DNA from: Gammaproteobacteria bacterium UBA6724
GTDB lineage: Bacteria; Pseudomonadota; Gammaproteobacteria; Pseudomonadales; Azotimanducaceae
NCBI GenBank assembly: GCA_002454165.1
Contig: DKIG01000042.1
Coordinates: 67,381-86,705 of the forward strand
Reading direction: 5' to 3'
DNA length: 19,325 nt
This document shows positions 1-8,039 of this stretch, piece after piece; the stretch's first letter is position 1; each line of letters begins with the position of its first letter. A program made the translations under genes and the position numbers. The notes beneath the pieces were generated by a model that did no database searches, was not told the origin of the DNA, and saw only the letters and a list, made by a program, of their open reading frames with translations.

Positions 1-28
1 TAGAATTTCAGGACAGGCTAGAATCTCA
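1..28. repeat. Intergenic 17-bp-family repeat, edge copy
   Basis: One copy of the dispersed unit (consensus TTTSAGGACAGSCTAGA) lies at 7-23, preceded by TAGAAT, which looks like the end of another copy cut by the window edge. The minus-strand rhlB stop codon (TGA, complement of 26-28) falls within the last bases of this repeat, so the repeat supplies or abuts the end of the gene. No hairpin plus T-tract terminator is visible here. Confidence 0.85.
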
Positions 29-1300
29 TCTTCTTCGACGGCGTTTTTTCGGTTGACTGACTGGTAGCGGGGGTAGTTCGGGTACCGCCGACATCATTAC
101 CATCGGTGGATGTTCGCATCGCAGTGGTTTGCCCAGTAGAGTTTCAATGTTGGGTAGCATGAACGCATCATTTTCGCACACCAGTGATATAGAAATGCCT
201 TGGGCACCGGCACGCCCCGTCCGTCCGATCCGGTGTACATAGTCCTCCGGGTCCTCAGGTAGCTTGTAGTTGATGATGTGGCTGATGTCATCTATGTGTA
301 ACCCCCTGCCTGCTACATCCGTCGCCACCAGCAGTGCTATGTCCCCCGACTTGAATCTTGCCAAGGTGCGGATTCTTTTCTGCTGGGGAATATCACCGGC
401 AAGTAGACCAGTCCGAAAATGATGCCTGCGCAACATTGATTCCAGACTATGCGCCTCGTCCCGACGATTGACAAAAATAATGACCCGATTAAGATCGTAA
501 TGGCGGATCAGGTTGTACAACAGAGCATACTTGTCCGCTTCCGAAGTCAGATAAGCCTTCTGAGTGACGGTGCTGACGACGATTTGCTCTGGCTCAATTT
601 CAATACGCACCGGGTCAATCGTCCAGGACGCCGCCAGCCGCCTAATGTCTTCCCGGTAGGTCGCCCCGAAAAGCTGCGTCTGGCGATGATGCTTTTTTGG
701 CATATGAGACACAATAGCCTTCAGGTCCGGGATAAATCCCATGCTTAGCATCCGGTCGGCTTCATCAATAATCAACATTTCAACCTGTGAGAGATCCACC
801 CTGCGGGAGCGGACGAAGTCCAACAGACGGCCAGGTGTGGCGACGACGATGTCAACCGGGCGGGTCACTTGTTGCTTTTGTTTTTCATAATCAATCCCGC
901 CGATTAGCGACAGGATTCTAATGTCGGTGTATTTTGCGAGTTGTTTGGCATCGCTAGTAATCTGCATCACCAGCTCTCGCGTGGGAGCGATAATTAACGC
1001 AAAGGGCGTCCCGGGCTGACGTTCTTCCAGTTCCGGATTTTCCAGGTCATAGGTAATAATGGAAATCAGAAAGGCCGCCGTCTTGCCGGTGCCTGTTTGC
1101 GCCTGAGCAATGATGTCTCGGCCGTCCAGGGAATGGGGCAATACCTGGTTTTGAACCGGTGTGCCTGAGGAAAATCCGAGATCAATGATCGCCTGTGCCA
1201 TGACATCTGGCAAATCAAGCCTCGCAAAATCCTGCGGTAGGCGGGGCTCGGATGCTTGACCCGAATCAGGTGCGTCGCTGATGTTGTTGATTGCATTCAT
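26..1300 (-). CDS. rhlB: DEAD-box ATP-dependent RNA helicase, RhlB family
   Basis: A 424-residue DEAD-box RNA helicase. Members unwind short RNA duplexes, and RhlB works with RNase E in mRNA decay. The Q-motif region is at about 42-50 (GF...TPVQ), Walker A AQTGTGKT at 67-74, PTREL at about 107-111, DEAD at 179-182, and the helicase C domain has ATDVAGRG and HRIGRTGRAG. The run DAFMLPNIETLLGKPL near the C-terminus resembles RhlB rather than RhlE or SrmB, and the protein ends in a basic tail (KKRRRRR). Motif III, normally SAT, reads GAT at 212-214. The start codon overlaps the stop of the upstream transporter gene (ATGA) and has no visible Shine-Dalgarno sequence, so translation is probably coupled. 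It is the last gene of a four-gene minus-strand unit. The RhlB subgroup is from family memory; the helicase call is certain. Confidence 0.93.
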   Translation of the reverse strand: MNAINNISDAPDSGQASEPRLPQDFARLDLPDVMAQAIIDLGFSSGTPVQNQVLPHSLDGRDIIAQAQTGTGKTAAFLISIITYDLENPELEERQPGTPFALIIAPTRELVMQITSDAKQLAKYTDIRILSLIGGIDYEKQKQQVTRPVDIVVATPGRLLDFVRSRRVDLSQVEMLIIDEADRMLSMGFIPDLKAIVSHMPKKHHRQTQLFGATYREDIRRLAASWTIDPVRIEIEPEQIVVSTVTQKAYLTSEADKYALLYNLIRHYDLNRVIIFVNRRDEAHSLESMLRRHHFRTGLLAGDIPQQKRIRTLARFKSGDIALLVATDVAGRGLHIDDISHIINYKLPEDPEDYVHRIGRTGRAGAQGISISLVCENDAFMLPNIETLLGKPLRCEHPPMVMMSAVPELPPLPVSQPKKRRRRR

Positions 1301-2814
1301 GCTGCACTGGTTTTATGGCGGCGGGAAGGTTTGATGACGAAACTACTGCCCCAGGCGATGACGAACATCACAATGTTACCTATCAGACCCGTGTAGTAAA
1401 GGTCAAAGGGATAGCTGAATCTGCCATCCCCGGTCGTCAGGGTCCAGGCTGTGTAGGCAATGGTACTGCTAATTCCCAGCAGAATGTGAAGCGCATCGCA
1501 GCGGCTACTGAAGAAGCCGATAAGATAAATCGTTAGCAGCCCGCCAGCCAGGAGGGCAGTCAGGATGGTCGCTGTGTCCTGTAATGTGGTCGTCTCTGCG
1601 TCAATCAGGTAGAGGGCGCCGGCCACCATCAGGACACCGGTCGCCGCCGTGACCCCACGCGCTACACTGAGATAGTCTCTATCAGCCCTGCCAGGTGCAA
1701 TGAATCTTCGGTAAATATCGCTGGTGGTCACCATGGCTATGGCGTTCATGCTACTGTCCAGGGAGGACATGGCCGCAGCGATGGCGGCGGCAATCACTAG
1801 GCCCACGAGACCGGGCGGCAGGTAGTGGGTGATGAAAAACGGGAGTATTTCCTCCGCTTTGCGGTCGCCATTGAGTATTGCGCTTGCGGTGGTGTCGGGG
1901 AATATATTAAAGAATACATAAAGTGCCGTGCCGAGAAACATAAAGAATGCCCAGGTAGGCAAGCTGACGGCGGCGCAGATGAACATTGCCTTTCTCGCTT
2001 CTGCCGCCGTTTTCGTCGCGCAAAATCGCTGCACCGTGTTTTGATTGCTTGAATATTCTGTTAACCAACTGGTGAGTCCGACAAGTAGCATCATCGTAGC
2101 TGTTTTGTGGTTGAGGGAAAACCCCCAGTCCGCCGCCAGGCCGGGTGTATCGCTAAGGCTTATCTTCCCGCTATGCCAAGCGTTTTCGAGCAGTTGGTTC
2201 CAACCCCCCGGGAGCAGATCAAGAATCGTCACCAGACACAGGATACCACCGAGAAGCAGCACAAAAGTCTGCACAAGGTCCGTCCATACCACTGCTTTAA
2301 TGCCACCGAGAATGGTATAGGCAGCAACAAAGATGCCCGCCGTGACGACACTCAGCTGGGCATCTAGCCCGGTCATGGTCTGTATGACGAGAGATAAGAG
2401 GTAAAGGATCATGCTGATCCGGGTGAGTTGCGCGAGTATGAATACTACGGCACCGTAGGCTCTTATCGATGCACCGAAACGTGTTTCAAGGTACTCATAA
2501 GCCGTGAAGCCGCCGCGTCGAAGCCGCGGCAGAAACCAGAAGGCAGCGACGATGACCGCAAGAGGTAGCATCAGGTTGGGCAAGAATCTGAGCCAGTTGG
2601 TCTTGAAGGCGTCTCCCGGGTAGGCAAGAAAGGTAATAGAACTGATGGATGTGCCGGTGAGGCTCAGCCCTATAACCCAGCCTTTGAATTTTCGTCCGCC
2701 AAGAAAGTACTGTTCAGTGGAGTGATTGCCACGGGCAAAGTAGAAGCCCATGGCGAAGATCAACATCAGATAGGCAATAAGAATACCAGTGTCGAAAGCA
2801 TCAAGGACGCCCAT
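1297..2814 (-). CDS. Sodium:solute symporter (SSS/SSF family)
   Basis: A 505-residue inner-membrane protein with many hydrophobic segments, of normal length for the sodium:solute symporter family, which takes up small organic solutes using the sodium gradient. Family features include the N-terminal run EQYFLGGRKFKGWVIGLSL followed by a serine/threonine-rich helix (TGTSISSITFLAYPG), the ILGGIKAVVWTD segment, and a later helix AAAMSSLDSSMNAIA, where small and hydroxyl residues commonly form the Na2 site. The substrate cannot be read from the sequence; carbohydrate, sialic acid, proline or carboxylates are all possible. It starts 11 bases after the aminotransferase stop and overlaps the rhlB start by four bases, so it belongs to the same transcript. 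No strong ribosome binding site precedes the ATG. Confidence 0.92.
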   Translation of the reverse strand: MGVLDAFDTGILIAYLMLIFAMGFYFARGNHSTEQYFLGGRKFKGWVIGLSLTGTSISSITFLAYPGDAFKTNWLRFLPNLMLPLAVIVAAFWFLPRLRRGGFTAYEYLETRFGASIRAYGAVVFILAQLTRISMILYLLSLVIQTMTGLDAQLSVVTAGIFVAAYTILGGIKAVVWTDLVQTFVLLLGGILCLVTILDLLPGGWNQLLENAWHSGKISLSDTPGLAADWGFSLNHKTATMMLLVGLTSWLTEYSSNQNTVQRFCATKTAAEARKAMFICAAVSLPTWAFFMFLGTALYVFFNIFPDTTASAILNGDRKAEEILPFFITHYLPPGLVGLVIAAAIAAAMSSLDSSMNAIAMVTTSDIYRRFIAPGRADRDYLSVARGVTAATGVLMVAGALYLIDAETTTLQDTATILTALLAGGLLTIYLIGFFSSRCDALHILLGISSTIAYTAWTLTTGDGRFSYPFDLYYTGLIGNIVMFVIAWGSSFVIKPSRRHKTSAA

Positions 2815-2825
2815 TGACAGTGCAA

Positions 2826-4079
2826 TCAGTCGCGCAACGAATCGGCGAGCGATGCGAGTTCTATGCAGGTCACCAGCACATCCATCGCGGTGTCCAGTTC
2901 GTTGATGGCGGGGTAGGTCGGTGCGATGCGAATGTTGGTGTCTGCCGGGTCCTTGCCGTAGGGAAATGTTGCCCCAGCGGGGGTGAGCTTCACTCCCGCC
3001 GCTGCCGCCAGCTCAACGACCTGCATGGCAAGACCGGGATTGGTGTCCAGAGAAACAAAATAGCCGCCCCTTGGTCGCGTCCAGCTTGCCATATTCTTGC
3101 CGCTCAGCTTCTCGGCAAGTTTTTTCTCGACCAATTCAAATTTTGGTTTGATGATGGCCTTATGTTGCTCCATATGCTTATTGATCTTGGTGATATTTTC
3201 AAGCCATTTGACATGTCTTAATTGATTCACCTTGTCGAAACCGATCATCTGAAAACCGAGGAAATCTACAAAGGCCGCCAGTTCGCTGGTTGATGTGGCA
3301 AGGAAGGCAAGCCCCGCTCCCGCGAAGGTGATTTTTGAGGTTGATGCAAACATGAGCACACTGTCCTGGTGTCCTGTCTGTTGCGCTGCCAACATCAGAT
3401 TGGCAAGCGGTGCAGGTTTGTCCGTCAGGTGATGCACCGCGTAGGCATGGTCCCAGAAGATACGGAAGTCCCTTACCGCTGTGTCGGCGAGCCTGGCGAA
3501 TCCTTTGACGGTCTGCTCATCGTAGCTGTGTCCGGTGGGATTGGAATACTGGGGTACACACCAGATGCCTTTGATCTGCTCATCTGCCGCTACCAGCTCT
3601 TCAATCCGGCCCATGTCGGGTCCAGTGTCCAGAAGGGGTAGGGGAAGCATGTCAATACCGAAGTGTTCGCAGATTGTAAAGTGCCGGTCATAGCCTGGTA
3701 CCTGACAGATAAATTTGACCGGCGCGCCGCCATCAGTCTGCCATCTGGAGCGCATCATATAGGACACATACTGGTACATCAGGGTGAGACTGCTGTTCCC
3801 GCCTGCCAGCACATTTTCAGGGTTCACTTCAAGCATCTCGGCGCCCAGTTGCCGTGCTTCGGGGATGCCGGTTATGCCACCGTAGTTGCGGACATCTGTC
3901 CCATCTTGTAGCAGATAGCAACCATCAAGGATGCCGTCCAGCGTATCAGAGAGGTCCAGTTGCTCGGTAGCAGGTTTACCACGGGTCAGATCCAACTTTA
4001 GCCCGGCCGCCTGATAGCCTGCATATTGTTCCTGTAGCCTTGCGTAGCGTTGTGCCTCTTCTTGCCGATTAGTTGTCAT
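2826..4079 (-). CDS. Class I PLP aminotransferase, aspartate aminotransferase type Ic-like
   Basis: A 417-residue fold-type I PLP enzyme. The opening LKLDLTRGKPATEQLDLS (about residues 27-44) is characteristic of the Asp_aminotransf (type Ic) family, which includes a characterised Corynebacterium aspartate aminotransferase. Lys249 in ASTSKITFAG is the predicted Schiff-base lysine, and PQYSNPTG (about 176-183) and the FWDHAY run are the usual cofactor-binding segments. An in-frame extension to 4172 would run into argC. The ATG at 4079 is preferred because AAGAGG lies nine bases upstream, inside the argC 3' end, and because the family starts near here. It follows argC by four bases. Aspartate/2-oxoglutarate transamination is the likely reaction, but the neighbouring argC leaves room for another amino donor. 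Substrate is inferred. Confidence 0.9.
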   Translation of the reverse strand: MTTNRQEEAQRYARLQEQYAGYQAAGLKLDLTRGKPATEQLDLSDTLDGILDGCYLLQDGTDVRNYGGITGIPEARQLGAEMLEVNPENVLAGGNSSLTLMYQYVSYMMRSRWQTDGGAPVKFICQVPGYDRHFTICEHFGIDMLPLPLLDTGPDMGRIEELVAADEQIKGIWCVPQYSNPTGHSYDEQTVKGFARLADTAVRDFRIFWDHAYAVHHLTDKPAPLANLMLAAQQTGHQDSVLMFASTSKITFAGAGLAFLATSTSELAAFVDFLGFQMIGFDKVNQLRHVKWLENITKINKHMEQHKAIIKPKFELVEKKLAEKLSGKNMASWTRPRGGYFVSLDTNPGLAMQVVELAAAAGVKLTPAGATFPYGKDPADTNIRIAPTYPAINELDTAMDVLVTCIELASLADSLRD

Positions 4080-4083
4080 GTCG

Positions 4084-5112
4084 TTAAACCTCTTGCACGA
4101 AAGTGGGATGGTTTGTGGCAATGCCGTTTGCAATACCTTTTTCAATAGATAGTCCCTCAAGTTCCGAGACATTCAACATCAAATTTAGATTCTGTACCGC
4201 CGCACCGGCCGCGCCCTTGCCGAGGTTATCCAGCCTTGCCAGCAGTAGTATTTGTTGCTGGTGTCCAAACACAAACAGTTCCAGACGATTGGTACCATTG
4301 GTGGCTTCCGGGTCCATATAACCATCGTCCAAGCAATCCTCAGCATTGACCGCTTGCACTTTGATGCAGGGTTCGTTCACATATCTTTCGGCAAGGATGC
4401 TCTGGACATCCTCCAGCGTCACCCGTTTTGCAAAATGTTGCCGGGTGAGTCCCGTTGATACCAACATACCCTGATAGAAGTGACCCACCGTCGGTAGGAA
4501 GAGGGGCGCAAGATCCAATCGCGCATAGGCTTGCATTTCCGGCAAATGCTTGTGGGCAAGATGTAGAGCGTAGGGGCGAGCGTGCCACAGGGAGTCAGGT
4601 TGCTGGGTTGCCTGGGTTCTGTATTTTTCAATGAGCTGTCTGCCACCGCCACTGTAACCAGAGATGGCGTTGATACTGAGCGGCATTGCCGGGTTAATGA
4701 TGCCGGCATCCATGAGCGGTAGGATGGCAGTCAGAAAACCAGTGGGATAGCAGCCGGGATTGGAGACCAGCCTAGCACTGGCGATGGCTTCTCTCTGCCG
4801 CGGCGATATTTCTGGCAGACCATAGACCCAGGCAGGAGCAACTCGATGCGCGCTACTCGTGTCCAGGAAACGTGTGTTTGGTTTTGAGTTGCCAGCGTTT
4901 GCCTCGCTCAGGCTCAGGCTCTCCCTGGCAGCGGCATCAGGTAAGCACAGCACAACAACATCGGCGGTAGCGATGAGGTCCCGTTTTACGGTTGAATCCT
5001 TGCGCCTGGCAGGATCAATCTCAAGCAATTCCAGGTCGTTTCTCGTTGACAGTAGCGCATGAATATTAAGCCCCGTTGTGCCGGCCTGTCCGTCAATAAA
5101 TATCTTGTGCAT
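4084..5112 (-). CDS. argC: N-acetyl-gamma-glutamyl-phosphate reductase, short type
   Basis: A 342-residue ArgC, which reduces N-acetylglutamyl phosphate to the semialdehyde with NADPH in arginine synthesis. The N-terminus KIFIDGQAGTTGLNI carries the nucleotide-binding loop in the form typical of the shorter ArgC class (the class separated as 'argC_other'). Cys121 in SNPGCYPTG is the catalytic cysteine, followed by INAISGYSGGG, and HLPEM and PTVGHFYQGM are further family motifs. No other arginine gene is in the window; argC instead heads a unit with an aminotransferase, a transporter and rhlB. The ATG at 5112 matches the family start, but the ribosome binding site is weak. An alternative ATG just upstream opens only an 11-codon frame overlapping the argC start, and I give it little weight. 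Confidence 0.95.
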   Translation of the reverse strand: MHKIFIDGQAGTTGLNIHALLSTRNDLELLEIDPARRKDSTVKRDLIATADVVVLCLPDAAARESLSLSEANAGNSKPNTRFLDTSSAHRVAPAWVYGLPEISPRQREAIASARLVSNPGCYPTGFLTAILPLMDAGIINPAMPLSINAISGYSGGGRQLIEKYRTQATQQPDSLWHARPYALHLAHKHLPEMQAYARLDLAPLFLPTVGHFYQGMLVSTGLTRQHFAKRVTLEDVQSILAERYVNEPCIKVQAVNAEDCLDDGYMDPEATNGTNRLELFVFGHQQQILLLARLDNLGKGAAGAAVQNLNLMLNVSELEGLSIEKGIANGIATNHPTFVQEV

Positions 5113-5191
5113 CAGATTTAATTTTCATGAGTGAATCCATCCAGTCGCCAGGACAAATCAGTGCCGTATTTTAGCACGGCATCCCGTGTGA

Positions 5192-5220
5192 GAGATAACT
5201 ACCACAGCAGTAGATATCAA
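5192..5220 (-). promoter_or_regulatory. Possible sigma70-type promoter for the argC unit
   Basis: On the minus strand TTGATA (complement of 5215-5220) and TATCTC (complement of 5192-5197) are separated by 17 bases, a fair sigma70 arrangement about 80-110 bases upstream of argC. Downstream in the leader, TGCCGT/ACGGCA at 5162-5167 and 5176-5181 can form a 6-bp hairpin with an 8-base loop. No ARG-box-like dyad was recognised. Promoter calls from two hexamers are weak. Confidence 0.3.
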
Positions 5221-5251
5221 CCCAAAAGCAAAATCGTCTGGTGAATGGGTT

Positions 5252-5369
5252 GCTGTAAATCTTGCCTGTCCTGAAATTTTGTTGTAAATCTTGCCTGTCC
5301 TGAAATTCTGCCTGTCCTGAAATTCTGGTCCTGAAATTCTGTTGTAAATCTTGCCTGTCCTGAAATTCT
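5252..5369. repeat. Repeat array: three 29-bp units plus two shorter copies
   Basis: Three units of 29 bases lie at 5252-5280, 5281-5309 and 5341-5369. Each begins G(T/C)TGTAAATCTTG and continues CCTGTCCTGAAATT; the second and third are identical. Between them are a 17-base copy (5310-5326) holding only the CCTGTCCTGAAATT part and a 14-base truncated copy (5327-5340). The 17-base part is the reverse complement of the general window-wide unit, so the 29-base form is that unit plus a 12-base side arm. The array fills the space between the argC promoter region and the 3' end of the glycosyltransferase gene, ending 16 bases from its stop. Confidence 0.92.
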
Positions 5370-5385
5370 CCTTTTGCTCGGCGGC

Positions 5386-6738
5386 TCAAATAGGAGTGAA
5401 TACTACTTGATGCAGCTTCTCCCGCAGGTTCAACAGTGATGCCTGGGGCTGTCCGCTGTTAAATTCCCAGTTGATAAAGTCTAGCTGCGCCAGGTCAGCA
5501 AGCGGGACAGTACCGAAGTGCTCGTCGCGCATCTGGTGAATGAATTGTAGTGTTCGGAGGGCATCAAACCGGTCATGAAGAAATTTGAGCATCACGGTCG
5601 GCGTCGGATTTTCACTAAGTTTGCGCTGATAGAGTTGCTTAAATCCCAAGCGCTGCCAGTAATCCGCGACTGTTTTATCAAGAGATGCCTCGTCAAGCGA
5701 CCCAGCCTGCTTTTGTTGCCAATTCGCTCTACCTGCGTCACGTAGCATGGAAAGAAAAGATGCAAGAGCGCGAAAGCAATCTGGATGATAGAAAGGATAG
5801 TCACACAGGGGGTCTTTCATCCGGGCGATGCTGGCAAGTGCCGTTCCAGTACCAATGGGTACCCGGTCAGAGAGCCTGGCCGCAAGGAGAAGAGGCTGAC
5901 GCGCCTTGCTACTTATCTCACCGACCTTGGCCAGTTTGTTGAGCAGATAAAAATCCTCCCCGGTATTTCTTTTGGGGTAACCTCGCACCTGTGCATAAGC
6001 CAGTGTGGTGCAGGTGATGGTGGAGCCGATGGTTGTATATCCGTAGGGGGAGCCGGCCTGTCGGAGCGCGGCTGCATAGTACAGCATGTGGATGTCGTAC
6101 AGCAGGCTAGGGATGCGCAGTCTTCTGGACGCCAAATGCTTGAATGGCAGCAACTCTGCCACTTCCCCGCCCGTTATGTGTCGCTGAAAGTAGTCCTCTG
6201 GTAACACTGCATCTGCATCGGTGCCGCATAGCCAGTTGGATGCGACGGTAACATCTGTCTTGTGAACCCTGTGAGCAAGTCGCAGGGCTAGATCCATGCC
6301 GATTTTTCTCGCCAGTCCGACGCCCTGTTTGCAATCAATAGTATGGCCGCGTTCGTAGCGGTTGACGACAATCATGTCCGGTTGTTCATTTTTTGATGTC
6401 AGCAGGCTGACCCGGTTGCTGAGTCTGGTTTCTTGCCGATTCTGTCTGACACCATCATGTAACTGAAGGTGTGATTGTGCCCAGCGCGGATCTTCAGTGT
6501 CTGGAGAGTTGATTACGAGGATGACCAGAAATGAGTCAGAGTCTTGTCCCTTCTGAACAAGATGTTCCCATACCCGGTGCAGTTGCTCCGGGCGCTCACG
6601 ACAGGCAGGAATCACAAGGCTGTGGTCGTAGTGCCTGCCAGCAAGAGGACTCTTGTCCCATTTTCTTGATGCCTCGGGTTCGGCATGCTGTTCAAGATAT
6701 TTCCGAATGGTATCGGTGTGACGGTCGTGGCTGGGCAT
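5386..6738 (-). CDS. Putative GT-A-fold (family 2-like) glycosyltransferase
   Basis: A 450-residue soluble protein that I recognise only at fold level. HSLVIPACRERPEQLHRV near residues 39-56 looks like the first beta strand and nucleotide site of a GT-A glycosyltransferase. GTDADAVLPEDYF (172-184) supplies a DxD-like metal motif, and NTGEDFYLLNKLAKVG resembles the ED motif around the catalytic base. CKQGVGLARKIGMDLAL (136-152) is a distinctive conserved-looking block between them. No transmembrane helix or signal peptide is evident. It starts 16 bases after the miaE stop, so the two genes are probably cotranscribed; what links them is unknown. The ATG at 6738 has no clear Shine-Dalgarno sequence. 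Donor and acceptor cannot be predicted, and a non-glycosyl nucleotidyl-sugar role is possible. Confidence 0.7.
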   Translation of the reverse strand: MPSHDRHTDTIRKYLEQHAEPEASRKWDKSPLAGRHYDHSLVIPACRERPEQLHRVWEHLVQKGQDSDSFLVILVINSPDTEDPRWAQSHLQLHDGVRQNRQETRLSNRVSLLTSKNEQPDMIVVNRYERGHTIDCKQGVGLARKIGMDLALRLAHRVHKTDVTVASNWLCGTDADAVLPEDYFQRHITGGEVAELLPFKHLASRRLRIPSLLYDIHMLYYAAALRQAGSPYGYTTIGSTITCTTLAYAQVRGYPKRNTGEDFYLLNKLAKVGEISSKARQPLLLAARLSDRVPIGTGTALASIARMKDPLCDYPFYHPDCFRALASFLSMLRDAGRANWQQKQAGSLDEASLDKTVADYWQRLGFKQLYQRKLSENPTPTVMLKFLHDRFDALRTLQFIHQMRDEHFGTVPLADLAQLDFINWEFNSGQPQASLLNLREKLHQVVFTPI

Positions 6739-6754
6739 ATATCACAACACAGGT

Positions 6755-7351
6755 TTAGTGCACCCGACTTCTAACTGGTAGCTCTTCAAATATTGTCCCT
6801 TCAATGTCTATCCATTCGTTAAGTCTTTGGTTGACAAGGTCCTTGGGAAAGTAACATTGGGCAAGCCGAGTAAATACCTGATGATGCCCCTTCTCTGATA
6901 GTGCCAGTGTTTTGTAAAATTTTTTTATTGCGGAATCATCAAGCACCTCGGAAAGGGTCAGAAATCTTTCTTCACCTCTTGCTTCAATGACAGCGGCACA
7001 TAACAACTGGTCAAGAAAATAGCCTTCAGAGCCTTTGTGAACATGGTTTCTAAGTTGATTGACATAGGGATCCTTCTCATCTGGCGTCATCACCAGATTA
7101 CGTTCCTGCATGAGCCTGACGACCTGGCGAAAATGGTTCAGTTCTTCAAGCGCAAGATCAATCAATGCTGTCCTGAGTTCACACCTGTCTGGATAGTGGG
7201 CAACTAGTGACAGCGCCATGGATGATGCTTTGCGCTCGTTGGCAGCATGGTCAATCAGGAATTCATCAAAGTTGGTCAGTACGCATTCGATCCATTCGCG
7301 GGATGATTTTGCTTGTAGACTGATAACTGCCGATGTGTGGTTATCTTTCAT
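6755..7351 (-). CDS. miaE: tRNA-(ms2io6A37) hydroxylase MiaE
   Basis: A 198-residue non-heme diiron monooxygenase of the MiaE family, which hydroxylates the isopentenyl group of 2-methylthio-N6-isopentenyladenosine at position 37 of tRNAs. The four-helix ligand pattern is visible: Glu39 in HAANERKAS, Glu70 and His73 in EELNHF, Glu123 in VIEARGEERF, and Glu153 with His156 in SEKGHH. The length is normal for the short MiaE group found in Pseudomonas and relatives. AGGT lies about seven bases before the ATG at 7351, supporting this start. The miaA and miaB genes that make the substrate are not in the window. It is the first gene of a two-gene unit with the downstream glycosyltransferase-like gene. 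Confidence 0.93.
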   Translation of the reverse strand: MKDNHTSAVISLQAKSSREWIECVLTNFDEFLIDHAANERKASSMALSLVAHYPDRCELRTALIDLALEELNHFRQVVRLMQERNLVMTPDEKDPYVNQLRNHVHKGSEGYFLDQLLCAAVIEARGEERFLTLSEVLDDSAIKKFYKTLALSEKGHHQVFTRLAQCYFPKDLVNQRLNEWIDIEGTIFEELPVRSRVH

Positions 7352-7384
7352 AAGGGTACCTGCATCAAGAAAGGTCCAAATTTC

Positions 7385-7430
7385 AAATTTCAGAACAGGC
7401 TAGAATTTCAGATACTGGTTAAATTCTGGC
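7385..7430. repeat. Intergenic repeat, diverged copies
   Basis: AAATTTCAGAACAGGCTAGA at 7386-7405 is a unit copy with GGACAGG changed to GAACAGG, followed by a truncated second copy TTTCAG. A degenerate inverted fragment (AATTCTGGC) lies at 7422-7430. The block lies between the miaE start and the 3' end of the MAPEG pseudogene. It is more diverged than most other blocks. Confidence 0.75.
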
Positions 7431-7476
7431 TCTCCGGAAGTCTTGCTGTGTTCTTTTTGTGGAACTGGGTTTGAGG

Positions 7477-7876
7477 TTAAAATTTTATCACTGCGAGCCA
7501 GGCGAGATAGCCGCCAACACCAAGGGTCGTCAGCACAGAACCAAAAGTTCCAATCAGTCGGCCTTTGCTGGGTCCTGTCGTCATGCCGAGTCCGATCGCA
7601 TGCAGGATACGGGAAAGCAGGAACAGACCGCAGAGTAGCGACTGTCATGTTACTCACCGCCATCAATTCCACCAATGCCAGACCGATCAGGAAGATGGGC
7701 GCGTTTTCAAGCAGATTACCCTATACCCGTATCATTTGGAGCAGAGACTCGTCCCCGCCGTCGCCAATCATTACGCCGCTTTTCGCTCGCTGCGAGATAA
7801 CCTTAAATGTCAGCACAATGTGCATGATAATCAACGTGGATGTCAGCAAGGCGGTATAAACTGGCATATCTGACAT
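7477..7876 (-). pseudogene. MAPEG-family membrane protein, broken by a stop and a frameshift
   Basis: Reading the minus strand from the ATG at 7876 gives MSDMPVYTALLTSTLIIMH and onward to QMIRV. An in-frame TAG follows (complement of 7721-7723), then GNLLENAPIFLIGLALVEL continues in the same frame. Near 7638 the frame must shift by one base to give LFLLSRILHAIGLG, ending ...GYLAWLAVIKF and a TAA at 7477-7479. Together these pieces reproduce the MAPEG family (membrane-associated eicosanoid/glutathione metabolism proteins): about 132 residues, four helices, the N-x-x-E-N/Y-A-P motif after helix 1 and RILHAIG in helix 3. A good AAGAGGT precedes the start. The span is 400 bases, one more than a multiple of three, which fits a single inserted base. 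Two independent lesions argue for a real pseudogene rather than one sequencing error. Confidence 0.85.
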
Positions 7877-8039
7877 GATGCTTACCTCTTGATGCTAGTG
7901 ATAAAGAAAAGCCTGTTAAGAGTCCGATTTTATCTGGGTACTATATCGCTGTTGCGGCGACTCAGGCAATCCGCCAGAACATGGTACAAATGACAATCAT
8001 CCTGCACCGAATTAAAAACACGACGAGTTGCTAGTCTGT

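Noticed and set aside
5162..5181. Intrinsic terminator
   Set aside because: The hairpin is short and lies in the argC leader with no T-tract on either strand in the right place.
7168..7176. CTGTCCTGA inside miaE as an inserted repeat copy
   Set aside because: Only the core matches, the flanks do not, and the protein is intact there; similar chance matches occur in the aminotransferase (3361), the transposase (10250) and the dehydrogenase (14172).
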